Positions 7,350 to 15,263 of a stretch of DNA of 16,283 bases are shown piece after piece. The notes beneath the pieces are model-generated. The model worked only from the letters and a program-made list of their open reading frames with translations, made no database searches and was not told the origin of the DNA. Each line of letters starts with the position of its first letter. The stretch's first letter is position 1. Location: NCBI GenBank assembly GCA_937896115.1, contig CALBLB010000085.1, positions 1 through 16,283 of the forward strand. The letters run 5' to 3'. The translations under genes and the position numbers were made by a program. Source of the stretch: an uncultured Succinatimonas sp. (GTDB lineage: Bacteria; Pseudomonadota; Gammaproteobacteria; Enterobacterales; Succinivibrionaceae).

Positions 7350-8396
7350 ATGACTGAATTTCTCACTCAAGAAGAAATTGATGCTCTGTTACACGGAGCA
7401 GACGATGTCAAACCTGAAACTCCTGAGGATGACAACGGAGTCAAACCTTTTGATTTTGGGTCTCAGGAACGTATAGTCCGCGGGCGCATGCCTACTTTGG
7501 AATTGGTTGACGAGCGTTTTGCCCGTCATATGCGCATCAGTCTTTTCAATATGTTGCGTCACAGTGCCGAAGTGACGTGGAGCGGCGTGCAGATGATGAA
7601 GTTTAGTGAATACGTGCAAACTTTGTACGTTCCTACTTCACTCAATATGGTGCGCTTTAGACCGTTGAAAGGCACGGCCTTAATCACTTTGGAAGCAAGA
7701 CTGGTCTTCATATTGGTGGAGAATTTTTTCGGAGGTGAGGGGCGTTTTCGTACCAAGATAGAAGGCCGTGAATTTACGCCTACGGAAAGACGTATCATCC
7801 AAAAAGTTCTTAAAATGTCTTTTGTAGACTATAAGGAAGCCTGGGCGCCGGTGATGGATGCCGAGTTTGAATACCTAGACTCCGAAGTTAATCCTTCCAT
7901 GGCCAACATCGTTTCGCCTTCTGAGGTGTTGGTAGTTAATAAATTTCACATCGATTTGGACGGGGGAAGCGGGGATCTTCACATATGTTTCCCTTATTCC
8001 ATGATAGAACCTATTCGGGAGCTTCTTGATGCAGGTGTTCAGTCCGATAAAGGTGATACCGACGTAAGATGGAACCGGGCTCTTCGCGAAGAGGTTATGG
8101 ATGTTCCGGTGGATATGCGGGTGAAGCTTTTGGATTGTGATTTGACTTTAGGTGAGATCATGAATTTCAAAAAAGGCGATGTGATCCCCGTAGACATACC
8201 TGACGATCTTTTGGTTTATATCGAAGATCTTCCGTCATTTCATGCAAAACTTGGCCGCAGTAAAGATAAACTTGCCATTAAAATCAGCAAGGTATTGGAA
8301 CGTCCCAAGAGCATGAAGAGTGAGATCTCCTTCATTAAGGGCAATGGTATGAACTTAAGTGAAGAGGACGATATTGAAGAATACGATGACGATTAG
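7350..8396 (+). CDS. fliM: Flagellar motor switch protein FliM
   Basis: FliM is the middle C-ring subunit. It binds CheY-P through its N-terminal peptide and transmits the switch to FliG. The N-terminus FLTQEEIDALL is the CheY-P-binding motif, followed by a short acidic linker. The middle domain contains the GGEG motif at residues 128-131 (the conserved GGxG that contacts FliG EHPQ). The C-terminal part is a SpoA-type domain homologous to FliN, followed by an acidic tail (EEDDIEEYDDD). Length 348 aa against about 334 aa in E. coli. The AAGG ribosome site overlaps the fliL stop, 9 nt upstream. Retention of the CheY-binding motif implies a chemotaxis-controlled, switching motor. Confidence 0.98.
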   Translation: MTEFLTQEEIDALLHGADDVKPETPEDDNGVKPFDFGSQERIVRGRMPTLELVDERFARHMRISLFNMLRHSAEVTWSGVQMMKFSEYVQTLYVPTSLNMVRFRPLKGTALITLEARLVFILVENFFGGEGRFRTKIEGREFTPTERRIIQKVLKMSFVDYKEAWAPVMDAEFEYLDSEVNPSMANIVSPSEVLVVNKFHIDLDGGSGDLHICFPYSMIEPIRELLDAGVQSDKGDTDVRWNRALREEVMDVPVDMRVKLLDCDLTLGEIMNFKKGDVIPVDIPDDLLVYIEDLPSFHAKLGRSKDKLAIKISKVLERPKSMKSEISFIKGNGMNLSEEDDIEEYDDD

Positions 8397-8422
8397 GATA
8401 TTGATAATTTAAGGTTATAAAA

Positions 8423-8848
8423 ATGTCAGATGATCAGAAACTTGCGGACGAATGGGCTGCAGCGCTAAATGAGCAGGAGACGGGAGCTCAGGCCGGAGCT
8501 TCTGCCGACGGCTCACAGAAGGCCGAACTTGAACAATACGACGAAGAACCCGTTGATCAGAGTAAGGCACCGTTATCACGCGAGGAAAAACGTAAACTCG
8601 ATGCCGTAATGGATATACCTGTGACCATAACTATGGAAGTAGGGCATGCCAAGATCTCCATACGCAATCTTCTGCAACTTAATCAGGGATCGGTTATAGA
8701 GCTTGAGCGTTTGGCAGGAGAGCCTTTGGATGTTTTGGTTAACGGTACGCTTATAGCACACGGCGAGGTCGTGGTGGTAAACGACAAATTCGGAATACGT
8801 CTTACCGATGTTATAAGTCAGGTTGAGCGTATCAAGAAATTAAAATGA
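8423..8848 (+). CDS. fliN: Flagellar motor switch protein FliN
   Basis: FliN forms the bottom of the C-ring with FliM and receives FliH-FliI for export. The 141-aa protein matches the usual length (137 aa in E. coli). A disordered acidic/Ala-rich N-terminal 50 residues precedes a SpoA domain (about 58-141) with the family pattern MDIPVTITMEVG, then GSVIELERLAGEPLDVLVNG and NDKFGIRLTDV. AAGG lies 8 nt before the ATG. The stop overlaps the fliO start as ATGA, indicating translational coupling. Confidence 0.97.
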   Translation: MSDDQKLADEWAAALNEQETGAQAGASADGSQKAELEQYDEEPVDQSKAPLSREEKRKLDAVMDIPVTITMEVGHAKISIRNLLQLNQGSVIELERLAGEPLDVLVNGTLIAHGEVVVVNDKFGIRLTDVISQVERIKKLK

Positions 8849-9285
8849 TGCGTTATCTGTTGTCTTTGGGATTGTTTTTGCCTGTTTGTGCCTATGCTTT
8901 GGAAAACGGTTTAAAAACAGGAAGCGATCTGCTGTCATGGCTTTTATCCACTTTGGTGGTTTTAGCTGTCATTGTGATCCTGGCGTTTGCGGTTAAAAAG
9001 ACCAGAATAAAATTCGGATCAGGCGGTCGTATGCAGATTTTGTCATCCGTGAGTGTGGGACCTAAAGAAAAAGTAGTAGAGCTTAAGGTAGGTGAACGCG
9101 TGCTTTTGATCGGGGTGGCAAGTGGAAATGTGTCTTTTTTATGCGATCTTACCTTGAGTACTCAGACACAAGATCTTGATCATAAAGTTTTTGAGCAGGC
9201 TCTCGGACAGGCAACCAAAGATCAGACCAACAGTAAGAAAGCTTGTTTACAGGAGACTTCCGGTGATGCAAAAAAAGTCTCTTAA
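8845..9285 (+). CDS. fliO: Flagellar export-gate assembly protein FliO
   Basis: FliO is a small membrane protein that helps FliP assemble into the export gate. The 146-aa product begins with a hydrophobic signal-like segment (residues 1-19, ending AYA), then a transmembrane helix at about 28-50. A cytoplasmic domain follows with the conserved pattern RMQILSSVSVGPKEKVVELK and VLLIGV. The start is ATG within the fliN stop overlap; a second ATG immediately follows, so the first residue may be either Met. The 3' end overlaps fliP by about 20 nt. FliO is absent from some flagellar systems, so its retention is informative. Confidence 0.92.
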   Translation: MMRYLLSLGLFLPVCAYALENGLKTGSDLLSWLLSTLVVLAVIVILAFAVKKTRIKFGSGGRMQILSSVSVGPKEKVVELKVGERVLLIGVASGNVSFLCDLTLSTQTQDLDHKVFEQALGQATKDQTNSKKACLQETSGDAKKVS

Positions 9286-10096
9286 GAACATCGAAAATTC
9301 GGTAAACGGCAGTCTGACTTCTTTAAAGCGGCTTTTTTTTATAAGTGCGGCTTCGACTTTGTTGTGTGTGCTGATGTTTTATTTTCTGTCAACCGCATCG
9401 GCAGCAGATCTTGATATCACTGCTTTTACCGTAAAAACCAATCCTGACGGCACTTCAGATTACAGTGTTTCGTTACAGGTCGTGATCCTCATGACCTTGC
9501 TCTCGTTTTTACCTTCAATTTTGGTAATGATGACTTCGTTTACCAGAATTGTGGTAGTTCTGGCTATTTTACGTCAGGCTTTGGGATTGCAGACTTCTCC
9601 TTCAAATCAGATCTTAATAGGTATAGGTTTTTTCCTTACCGTATTCATCATGACACCGGTGTTTGACTCTATCTATACTGATGCCATCGAACCCTATCTT
9701 AACGATCAGATTGAAGCCAGAGAAGCTTTTAACAGAGGACAACAACCCTTAAAACATTTTATGATAGAGCAGACGCGGGAAAGTGATCTTAAATCATTTG
9801 CCGATTATGCGGATATCAAGGTCGATGCCCCTGAGGATCTGCCTTTGCGTGTGGTGATCCCTGCATTTATGGTTTCAGAACTTAAAACCGCATTCCAAAT
9901 AGGTTTTATGCTCTTTTTACCTTTTCTGATCATCGATTTGGTAGTGGCGTCGATACTCATGGCCATGGGTATGATGATGCTGTCGCCTATGATCGTGTCG
10001 TTGCCTTTTAAACTCATGCTCTTTGTTTTGGTAGACGGCTGGTCTTTGATCACTGGTACTTTGGTGCAGAGTTTCGGACTTGGAATACCGCTATAA
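9266..10096 (+). CDS. fliP: Flagellar type III export gate protein FliP
   Basis: FliP forms the pentameric core of the FliP5Q4R1 export gate. The product from the ATG at 9266 is 276 aa. A 20-residue basic leader and a signal-type hydrophobic stretch end at ASA (about residue 46). Conserved membrane segments follow, including MTSFTRIVVVLAILRQALG, PAFMVSELKTAFQIGF (199-214) and the LPFLIIDL...MGMMMLSP region (218-241). AGGAG at 9251-9255 precedes it. A GTG at 9263 in frame is an equally placed alternative, giving one extra residue. An upstream TTG at 9176 would bury 30 residues in fliO and is rejected. E. coli FliP is about 245 aa, so the leader before the signal is longer than usual. Confidence 0.97.
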   Translation: MQKKSLKNIENSVNGSLTSLKRLFFISAASTLLCVLMFYFLSTASAADLDITAFTVKTNPDGTSDYSVSLQVVILMTLLSFLPSILVMMTSFTRIVVVLAILRQALGLQTSPSNQILIGIGFFLTVFIMTPVFDSIYTDAIEPYLNDQIEAREAFNRGQQPLKHFMIEQTRESDLKSFADYADIKVDAPEDLPLRVVIPAFMVSELKTAFQIGFMLFLPFLIIDLVVASILMAMGMMMLSPMIVSLPFKLMLFVLVDGWSLITGTLVQSFGLGIPL

Positions 10097-10111
10097 CGGA
10101 TGGAGGTGAGG

Positions 10112-10381
10112 ATGGAACCTGAGGCATTCGTAGATATAGTAAGACAGGCTTTGGGCTTGGTAGCCCTTTTGGTTGCGGCCTCTATTTTACCTTCGCTTAT
10201 CGTCGGGTTGTGTGTATCTGTCTTTCAGGCAGCAACCTCCATCAATGAGCAGACTCTTTCTTTCCTGCCCCGCCTTTTGATCACCGTGGCGGCTTTAATG
10301 CTGGGAGCGCATTGGGGACTTGAGAAACTTATGAATTTCTTTCATGAGCTTATTGATGAGATCCCTCAGGTTTTGGGCTAA
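10112..10381 (+). CDS. fliQ: Flagellar type III export gate protein FliQ
   Basis: FliQ contributes two-helix hairpins that wrap the FliP/FliR core of the export gate. The start is placed at the second ATG (10112), because this gives MEPEAFVDIVRQAL and exactly 89 aa, the standard length, with GGAGG at 10102-10106 five nt upstream. The earlier in-frame ATG at 10100 overlaps that ribosome site and would add only MEVR. Two hydrophobic helices (about residues 12-38 and 50-70) flank the conserved loop with QAATSINEQTLSFLPRL. The gene lies 15 nt after fliP and 18 nt before fliR. Confidence 0.96.
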   Translation: MEPEAFVDIVRQALGLVALLVAASILPSLIVGLCVSVFQAATSINEQTLSFLPRLLITVAALMLGAHWGLEKLMNFFHELIDEIPQVLG

Positions 10382-10399
10382 AACTGCGGACTGTCTGAC

Positions 10400-11194
10400 A
10401 TGGATTTTTTAGAACCCATACTGTTTGAAAGTCTTTCATCGTTTATATTCCCGTTTTGTCGTATAAGCGCTTTTTTGGCAGTTTTTTTTGTGATTTCAGG
10501 TGCAAACGTTCCAATGTTTGTACGAGCCTTGCTGGCACTTGCTTTTACTGTTTGCGTGTTGCCGTCGCTTCCTGCATCGCCTTCATCACTGATACCTTTT
10601 TCCGTGGAAGGATTGTTGACGGTCGGATCTGAGGTTATAAAAGGTCTGGCTATGGGCTTTATGACTCAGTTTTTATCCCAGATTTTTACGATGGCAGGTC
10701 AGGCTGTGGCAATGCAAACCGGTTTGGGATTTGCGTCCTTGGTCGATCCGGTATCAGGAACGAATGCTCCGGTAGTAGGTCAGTTTTTTACTATTTTAAG
10801 TACGTTGGTATTTTTGTCTATGAACGGGCATCTGGCTTTTTTCGGTCTCATGCTTGAAAGTTTTAATACTGTTCCCGTAGGACCAAAGATGCTTCCGCCT
10901 GACGGTTTGTATGCTCTTGCCGCATTCGGCAGTTATATGTTTCAAGCAGCGGTAGCCATGGCGCTGTCTTCAATTTGTACCATGCTCATTGTGAATTTTA
11001 CTTTGGGGGTTATGACTCGTGCAGCCCCTCAACTTAATATTTTTTCATTGGGCTTTGCCGTCTCGATGTTAGTAGGCCTTGCGGTACTAGTACTTAGTCT
11101 AAACGCCTTTATGGGGAATTTTACGGCCGATTTAAATGAGGTTTTTCAAGCAACTTGTTCTTTAATCGGTACTGCTTGCAATGATGTTTGGTAA
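10400..11194 (+). CDS. fliR: Flagellar type III export gate protein FliR
   Basis: FliR is the single-copy subunit that caps the helical FliPQR export gate and receives FlhB. The 264-aa length is standard. Multiple hydrophobic helices are interrupted by the conserved segments GLGFASLVDPVSGTNAPVVGQF and VMTRAAPQLNIFSLGF. No FlhB domain is fused to the C-terminus, and flhB does not follow. No clear ribosome site precedes the ATG, which lies 18 nt after fliQ, so coupling to fliQ translation is likely. A terminator begins 8 nt after the stop, so this is the last gene of the flagellar operon. Confidence 0.97.
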   Translation: MDFLEPILFESLSSFIFPFCRISAFLAVFFVISGANVPMFVRALLALAFTVCVLPSLPASPSSLIPFSVEGLLTVGSEVIKGLAMGFMTQFLSQIFTMAGQAVAMQTGLGFASLVDPVSGTNAPVVGQFFTILSTLVFLSMNGHLAFFGLMLESFNTVPVGPKMLPPDGLYALAAFGSYMFQAAVAMALSSICTMLIVNFTLGVMTRAAPQLNIFSLGFAVSMLVGLAVLVLSLNAFMGNFTADLNEVFQATCSLIGTACNDVW

Positions 11195-11201
11195 CAAATT
11201 A

Positions 11202-11236
11202 CAAGTTGCCGATAGTGAAAGCGGCAACTTGGTTTT
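11202..11236 (+). terminator. Rho-independent terminator of the fli operon
   Basis: A perfect 10-bp stem, CAAGTTGCCG (11202-11211) with CGGCAACTTG (11222-11231), encloses a 10-nt loop and is followed by GTTTTAG. It lies 8 nt after the fliR stop. It also sits 20 nt beyond the end of convergent ppnN. Read on the minus strand it is followed by TAATTTG, a poorer U-tract, so it may act in both directions but favours the + strand. Confidence 0.85.
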
Positions 11237-11255
11237 AGTCACGATGGCATCATTT

Positions 11256-12629
11256 TCAATCGGGACATAATTCGTAGCAGGGAGTGTATTCGCGTCCTGA
11301 AAGCAGAATGCGGCCTTGACTGATGAAGTCTTTCATCAAAGTTTCCATACCGGCAATGATCTCAGGATCTCCGTGCAAACGGAACGGACCGTGTAATTTA
11401 ACTTCGCGGGATCCTTCTTCTTTTACATTACCTGAGACTATTCCTGAAAAAGCCGCTCGCAGATTGGCAGCCAGCATCCACGGCTCCTGATCCCGATGCA
11501 GATCCAAAGATGCCATGTTGTCGTGATTTACCTTAAAAGGCTTTTGCAACACTTCAGGAACATTCAGAGTCCAGCTGTAAGTATATGAATCATGAAGCAG
11601 AGTTCTGTGATCGGTCACAGTTTCAAGCATTCTTCTTACTTCACAGGCAACAGCCTGTGCATCATCGTCAATTCTGGTATAACAACGGGTGATCTCAGGA
11701 CCGAAACAGTCTATGAGGAATTTTTCAAGCGTGTCAAAATACGGCTTGGATTTTTTGTTTCCGGTAAGAATAAGCGGCAAAATATTGCGCTTGTTGGCAG
11801 GATGAAGTTTTAACGCCAGTATATAGAGCAGTTCTTCAGCCGTACCGGGACCGCCAGGGAAGATGATCATGGCATGACCCAGGCGTACGAAAGCTTCCAG
11901 ACGTTTTTCAATGTCAGGCAGAATCACCAGATCCGATACCATGGAATTAGGCGGCTCTGCTGCAATTATCGAAGGTTCGGTAAGTCCGATAAGACGACAT
12001 TTATCGGTGGCTCTTTGCAATACATGTCCCATGATAGCGCCCTTCATGGGAGCTTCCATTACCCCCGGTCCGCATCCTGTGCAGATGTCTATTTTGCGTA
12101 ATCCCAATTGATAACCGACGTCATAGCAGTAGTCGTATTCGTCTTGAGGAATGGAGTGACCTCCCCAGCATACGGCTATATTCGGTCTTACTCCGGCATT
12201 TAATACGTTGGCGTTACGCAGGATCAGAAAGATGAAATTGGTAGTAAAGTCGCAAGGCTCTGAAATTTTGATGCTTCGTTTAAATTCATCTGGTTTGTAG
12301 ATGTTGAGCTGTACTATATCGCGCAGTACGGCGTACAGGTGTTTTCTTAGAGTTTTGATGATTTGCCCGTCCACCACAGCTGATGCAGGAGGATTTATCA
12401 GCTCTATTTTCAATCCGCGTTCGGTACGAACTACGTTAATGTCAAAGTTTTCAAAATTTTCAAGAAGTTCCTTTGAGTTGTCAGTTATGCTGCCGCTGTT
12501 TAATACTGCCAAAGAACAGTTACGGTACAGCGGGTAGAGTTCACCTTGATAGATATTTGAGATACTGTCGGCTTCTATTTGGTTGAGCAGTGCCATCGAT
12601 CCTGACGGCCAGACTACTTGTACACCCAT
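11256..12629 (-). CDS. ppnN: Pyrimidine/purine nucleotide 5'-monophosphate nucleosidase PpnN (YgdH)
   Basis: PpnN splits nucleoside monophosphates into base and ribose 5-phosphate; in E. coli it is stimulated by (p)ppGpp. The 457-aa product aligns end to end with the 454-aa E. coli protein. An N-terminal domain carries RNCSLAVLNSGSITDNSKEL. The central LOG/Rossmann domain carries CTGCGPGVMEAPMKGA (from residue 183) and the signature PGGPGTAEE (258-266), which holds the catalytic glutamate. A C-terminal domain carries FSGIVSGNVKE and ends PCYELCPD. AAAGGA stands a few bases before the ATG. It lies 81 nt after queF on the same strand and may share its transcript. The gap contains a 6-bp AT-rich inverted repeat (TTAACA/TGTTAA, 12684-12701) of unknown relevance. 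Confidence 0.95.
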   Translation of the reverse strand: MGVQVVWPSGSMALLNQIEADSISNIYQGELYPLYRNCSLAVLNSGSITDNSKELLENFENFDINVVRTERGLKIELINPPASAVVDGQIIKTLRKHLYAVLRDIVQLNIYKPDEFKRSIKISEPCDFTTNFIFLILRNANVLNAGVRPNIAVCWGGHSIPQDEYDYCYDVGYQLGLRKIDICTGCGPGVMEAPMKGAIMGHVLQRATDKCRLIGLTEPSIIAAEPPNSMVSDLVILPDIEKRLEAFVRLGHAMIIFPGGPGTAEELLYILALKLHPANKRNILPLILTGNKKSKPYFDTLEKFLIDCFGPEITRCYTRIDDDAQAVACEVRRMLETVTDHRTLLHDSYTYSWTLNVPEVLQKPFKVNHDNMASLDLHRDQEPWMLAANLRAAFSGIVSGNVKEEGSREVKLHGPFRLHGDPEIIAGMETLMKDFISQGRILLSGREYTPCYELCPD

Positions 12630-12710
12630 GATTTTGTCCTTTGTTTAAAATTCATTCAAGTTTAAACGCCAAAAGTTAATGTTTTAACAAGGCAGTGTTA
12701 AGTGCAAGTT

Positions 12711-13523
12711 TTATTGCCTGAGAGTGCGGGGAATTTCACATACTTTTGACAGGGTACTGCGTATCGGAGTGATGTCTATGCCTCCGCGCCTGGTGAAGGA
12801 ACAACAAACCGTCAGTTCTTCAGGATGCAGTCTTTCCATGATATCTGAGAATATCAGTTCACAACATTGTTCGTGGAAGCCCTGATGTGAACGCAAGGAA
12901 ATAAGATAGGCAAAAAGCCCTGCATGATCTATTTTTTTTCCGGCATAACTTATCGTTACCTCAGCATGATCAGGCTGGCTTGTCACAGGACATAAGGTAC
13001 GCAATATATTTGAACGTAATGTTTCACGAACCGTCATACCTTCTGCTGAAGGTACCAGCAGGGTATCGTCACAACTGTAGACAATGCGTGGCGGCGTTTC
13101 CGTATCGATTAATACTCCGTCATTTTTTTGGGGAATGAAAGGACAATACTCAAGATCCCAAAGCTTAACTTCAGGACGTATTTTTAGTTCTCTTTCCAAA
13201 TCCGATGTTATTACGGCACAGACCTCTGCTAAATCTTTAAATTTGGTCATGGTAAAAGAGAGCAAATAGAGTTTTAAAGATTTTGATTCAACTATGTATT
13301 GGCTTTTAGCATCAATCTTGATCGTGCCGCAGCATACTTTGGGAATACCCAGCTTGTTAAGGAAAGTTATTTCATATAAGTGCCAGAGATCAAAACCGTT
13401 GAAACTTTTACGTTTAAGCACTGCACGTCCCAAACTTCGTTCTATGGGGCGAAGCACGGAGGGATTATATTCGTCAAAATAAGTTGTAGAGTTCGCTCCA
13501 AGTGACAATTTACCTGCGGGCAT
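12711..13523 (-). CDS. queF: NADPH-dependent 7-cyano-7-deazaguanine reductase QueF (type II)
   Basis: QueF reduces the nitrile preQ0 to the amine preQ1, using two NADPH, in the queuosine tRNA-modification pathway. The 270-aa length marks the long, two-lobed type II form (282 aa in E. coli). The N-terminal half holds the QueF motif ESKSLKLY (residues 79-86). The C-terminal half holds LCPVTSQPDH, with the thioimide-forming cysteine at C178 and the acid at D185, then HEQC with H217. The tail pattern SFTRRGGIDITP is family-typical. Catalytic residues are all present. AAGGA lies 7 nt before the ATG. The gene lies 28 nt after endA, so it is probably cotranscribed; the gap is too short for a preQ1 riboswitch. 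Confidence 0.96.
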   Translation of the reverse strand: MPAGKLSLGANSTTYFDEYNPSVLRPIERSLGRAVLKRKSFNGFDLWHLYEITFLNKLGIPKVCCGTIKIDAKSQYIVESKSLKLYLLSFTMTKFKDLAEVCAVITSDLERELKIRPEVKLWDLEYCPFIPQKNDGVLIDTETPPRIVYSCDDTLLVPSAEGMTVRETLRSNILRTLCPVTSQPDHAEVTISYAGKKIDHAGLFAYLISLRSHQGFHEQCCELIFSDIMERLHPEELTVCCSFTRRGGIDITPIRSTLSKVCEIPRTLRQ

Positions 13524-13551
13524 GATTAAATCCTTAATTATTATTTAATTT

Positions 13552-14268
13552 TCAGTATGTTAATGTATTGCAAGCTGTTGAGATAAAGGTATTGTCATCT
13601 CCCTGAGCTTTTTTTACCAGATTGTTCCATTTACATTCGTCTTTGGTAGGAGGGTAGATTTTATTCCAGCTTTCATAAAGTTTTCTTTGAGCAGGTGAAA
13701 GTTTTATACCCCATTTTTGAGCCATGTAAAGATAGGATCTTGAGATAAGTCCGCGGGCTCTTTTGGGAGGCTGAGCACGGCGGCCTTTGAAATCTATTGC
13801 CATATCACATTGTCCGTACATACCCTGAGCATTCCACTCAGAGTAGCGGAAGTTACTGCGATCGCCGTTTACTTCGCCTACTGCAGGATAAAGATTGTGC
13901 AGATCTCCTTCAATCATACGAAATTTTTGATCATTTGCCTCGCATTTTTTGCGTCCGCCTTCCTGCCAGCATTTGAGCTGATGTCCAAATTCCCAGGCAG
14001 GCATAATGTGTTCCGCTTCTATGCGGGCAGCACGTTTTGCATTTTTTCTAACCTGATAACCGCAGGCTTTGAGATCCGGAGTGTAACGATTTTTGTTGAA
14101 ATTCAAAGGACATCCGCAATAAAGAGTGGTCGGATTTTCAAGTTGTTTCATAATCGAAGGCATGATGCGTTTGGCCGTTTGAAAATCTTCAAGTGCAAAA
14201 GTTTGAAAAGAAATCAAACCGGAAAATGACAGCACCATAATTTTTTTACATAAATCTTTTAATTTCAC
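13552..14268 (-). CDS. endA: Endonuclease I (periplasmic or secreted non-specific nuclease)
   Basis: EndA is a beta-beta-alpha-metal nuclease that cuts double-stranded DNA outside the cytoplasm. The 238-aa product has a signal peptide (basic MKLKDLCKKI, hydrophobic core, likely cleavage after TFA at about residue 25). The mature domain follows E. coli EndA and Vibrio Vvn closely: YCGCPLNF, ACGYQVRKN, EAEHIMPAW with catalytic H87, DLHNLYPAVGEVNGDRSNF with the metal-site Asn, and paired cysteines. The start is GTG with only a weak ribosome site; the first in-frame ATG is codon 11 and would cut off the basic n-region. It is the promoter-proximal gene of the minus-strand group and is divergent from the FAH-like gene. 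Confidence 0.96.
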   Translation of the reverse strand: MKLKDLCKKIMVLSFSGLISFQTFALEDFQTAKRIMPSIMKQLENPTTLYCGCPLNFNKNRYTPDLKACGYQVRKNAKRAARIEAEHIMPAWEFGHQLKCWQEGGRKKCEANDQKFRMIEGDLHNLYPAVGEVNGDRSNFRYSEWNAQGMYGQCDMAIDFKGRRAQPPKRARGLISRSYLYMAQKWGIKLSPAQRKLYESWNKIYPPTKDECKWNNLVKKAQGDDNTFISTACNTLTY

Positions 14269-14372
14269 GAATGCATCCCATGAGAAAACTAAGGAACTTT
14301 GTATACTTTAGACCAAATAGACAACATCTGCCCATCGTTTGATGTGCGGATAATTGAGATTAGGAGTCATCA
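14269..14372. promoter_or_regulatory. Divergent promoter region between endA and the FAH-like gene
   Basis: These 104 nt must carry the start signals for the minus-strand endA group and the + strand gene. A palindromic GTATAC inside TTTGTATACTTTAG (14298-14311) gives plausible -10-like hexamers on both strands, but neither has a convincing -35 at 16-18 nt. AGGAG at 14362-14366 is the ribosome site of the + strand gene. I see no riboswitch or operator I can name. Confidence 0.35.
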
Positions 14373-15218
14373 ATGTTTGTTGATTTGCGTACCGCTGCGT
14401 GTTTCGGCGTAGCTGGAAATTTTACCGGTCATTTGGAGCAGGCAGGCGAGGCCGTTGATTTCACCAAGGTGAAGACAGCAGAAGCCAATGCTCCGAAAGC
14501 TCTATTTCCAACCTATATTCCAGTTGAGTCCGCTGGAAATGTACCTGCTTATCTGACAGTTTATCCTTTTGACGAGTATCGCATTATTTTTCCCAAAGGA
14601 GAACAAAAACTTCAGATTGAGCCTGAATGCGCCATAGTATGCAAAGCCAAATGGCAAGACGGCAGACTCGTTGATTTGATGCCGTTTCTTTTCGGTGCGT
14701 CCAATGATTGCTCCATAAGAAAACGAGGAGCTAAAAAGATCAGCGAGAAGAAAAATTGGGGACCGTCATCCAAAGGATTTGCAACGAACCAGCTTAAAAT
14801 CGATTCATTTGCACAAGGAGGGATCCTGGATCGCTACCGTATTGCCAGTTTCCTGATCCGCGACGGTATAGCTCATGCTTACGGTGAAGATTCTGCTGTC
14901 CGCGATTACAGTTATTTCTATGCAAAACTTATCAACTGGTGTCTTGACAGAGTGAATAATCAGCAATGCGAAGGCCCTGCAGAAAAAATCGGAGATTATC
15001 TTAAGGCGGCCGGGTATCCTGAAATTTTAATGATTTCTGTAGGAGCTACGCGTTATACAGACTTTGGCGAGCATAATTTCTTAAAAAACGGGGATCGCAG
15101 TATAGTAGTGGTCTATCCTGAAGACGTTTATTCAAAAGAAGAAATAGTAAAGCGTGCGCAAAACGACAATCTTGAGGAAGATGATATTTCGGTACTCAAT
15201 CAGGAAGTGGTGTTTTAA
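14373..15218 (+). CDS. Uncharacterised FAH-like protein (probably DUF5718 family)
   Basis: Function unknown. The 281-aa protein has no signal peptide or membrane helix and begins with the pattern CFGVAGNFTGHLEQAGEA. I recall such proteins as family DUF5718; the accession should be checked. The sequence suggests a fumarylacetoacetate hydrolase fold. IEPECAIV gives E83 and E85, NDCSIRK gives D112, and SSKGF gives K134. In order and spacing these match the FAH metal triad (ExE and D) and the active-site lysine of FAHD1-type enzymes. If correct, it is a metal-dependent hydrolase, decarboxylase or isomerase of a small 2-oxo acid-like substrate. AGGAG lies 6 nt before the ATG. It is a single-gene unit, divergent from endA and convergent with metK, so neighbours give no clue to substrate. 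The coding-gene call is firm; the fold is inference. Confidence 0.85.
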   Translation: MFVDLRTAACFGVAGNFTGHLEQAGEAVDFTKVKTAEANAPKALFPTYIPVESAGNVPAYLTVYPFDEYRIIFPKGEQKLQIEPECAIVCKAKWQDGRLVDLMPFLFGASNDCSIRKRGAKKISEKKNWGPSSKGFATNQLKIDSFAQGGILDRYRIASFLIRDGIAHAYGEDSAVRDYSYFYAKLINWCLDRVNNQQCEGPAEKIGDYLKAAGYPEILMISVGATRYTDFGEHNFLKNGDRSIVVVYPEDVYSKEEIVKRAQNDNLEEDDISVLNQEVVF

Positions 15219-15231
15219 TTACGCTTAGGTT

Positions 15232-15259
15232 AAAAAAGCAGACTTTCGTCTGCTTTTTT
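15232..15259. terminator. Bidirectional rho-independent terminator
   Basis: A perfect 12-bp hairpin, AAAAAAGCAGAC (15232-15243) and GTCTGCTTTTTT (15248-15259), has a 4-nt TTTC loop and provides a U-run on both strands. It lies between the ends of the FAH-like gene and metK and would stop both convergent transcripts. Confidence 0.95.
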
Positions 15260-15263
15260 AAGA

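Noticed and set aside
9176..9265. TTG start giving a 306-aa FliP
   Set aside because: It lies deep inside fliO, has no ribosome site, and adds a basic stretch before an otherwise sensible N-terminus; 9263/9266 has AGGAG upstream.
11192..11215. GCCGATAG resembling a sigma-28 -10 element after fliR
   Set aside because: No TAAA-type -35 lies about 15 nt upstream, and the bases belong to the terminator stem and loop with no + strand gene following.
12643..12701. GTTTAAA direct repeats (12643, 12660) and TTAACA/TGTTAA dyad between queF and ppnN as a promoter or operator
   Set aside because: The hexamers give at best partial -35/-10 matches and such AT-rich repeats are expected by chance; I could not support a specific site.
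13524..13551. Possible preQ1 riboswitch before queF
   Set aside because: The gap to endA is only 28 nt, AT-rich, and shows no pseudoknot-forming C-rich hairpin; QueF also makes preQ1 rather than transporting it.
13810..14229. A 139-codon open frame on the + strand opposite endA
   Set aside because: It is antisense to a gene with all conserved nuclease motifs, has no recognisable family and no supporting start signal, so it is a shadow frame.
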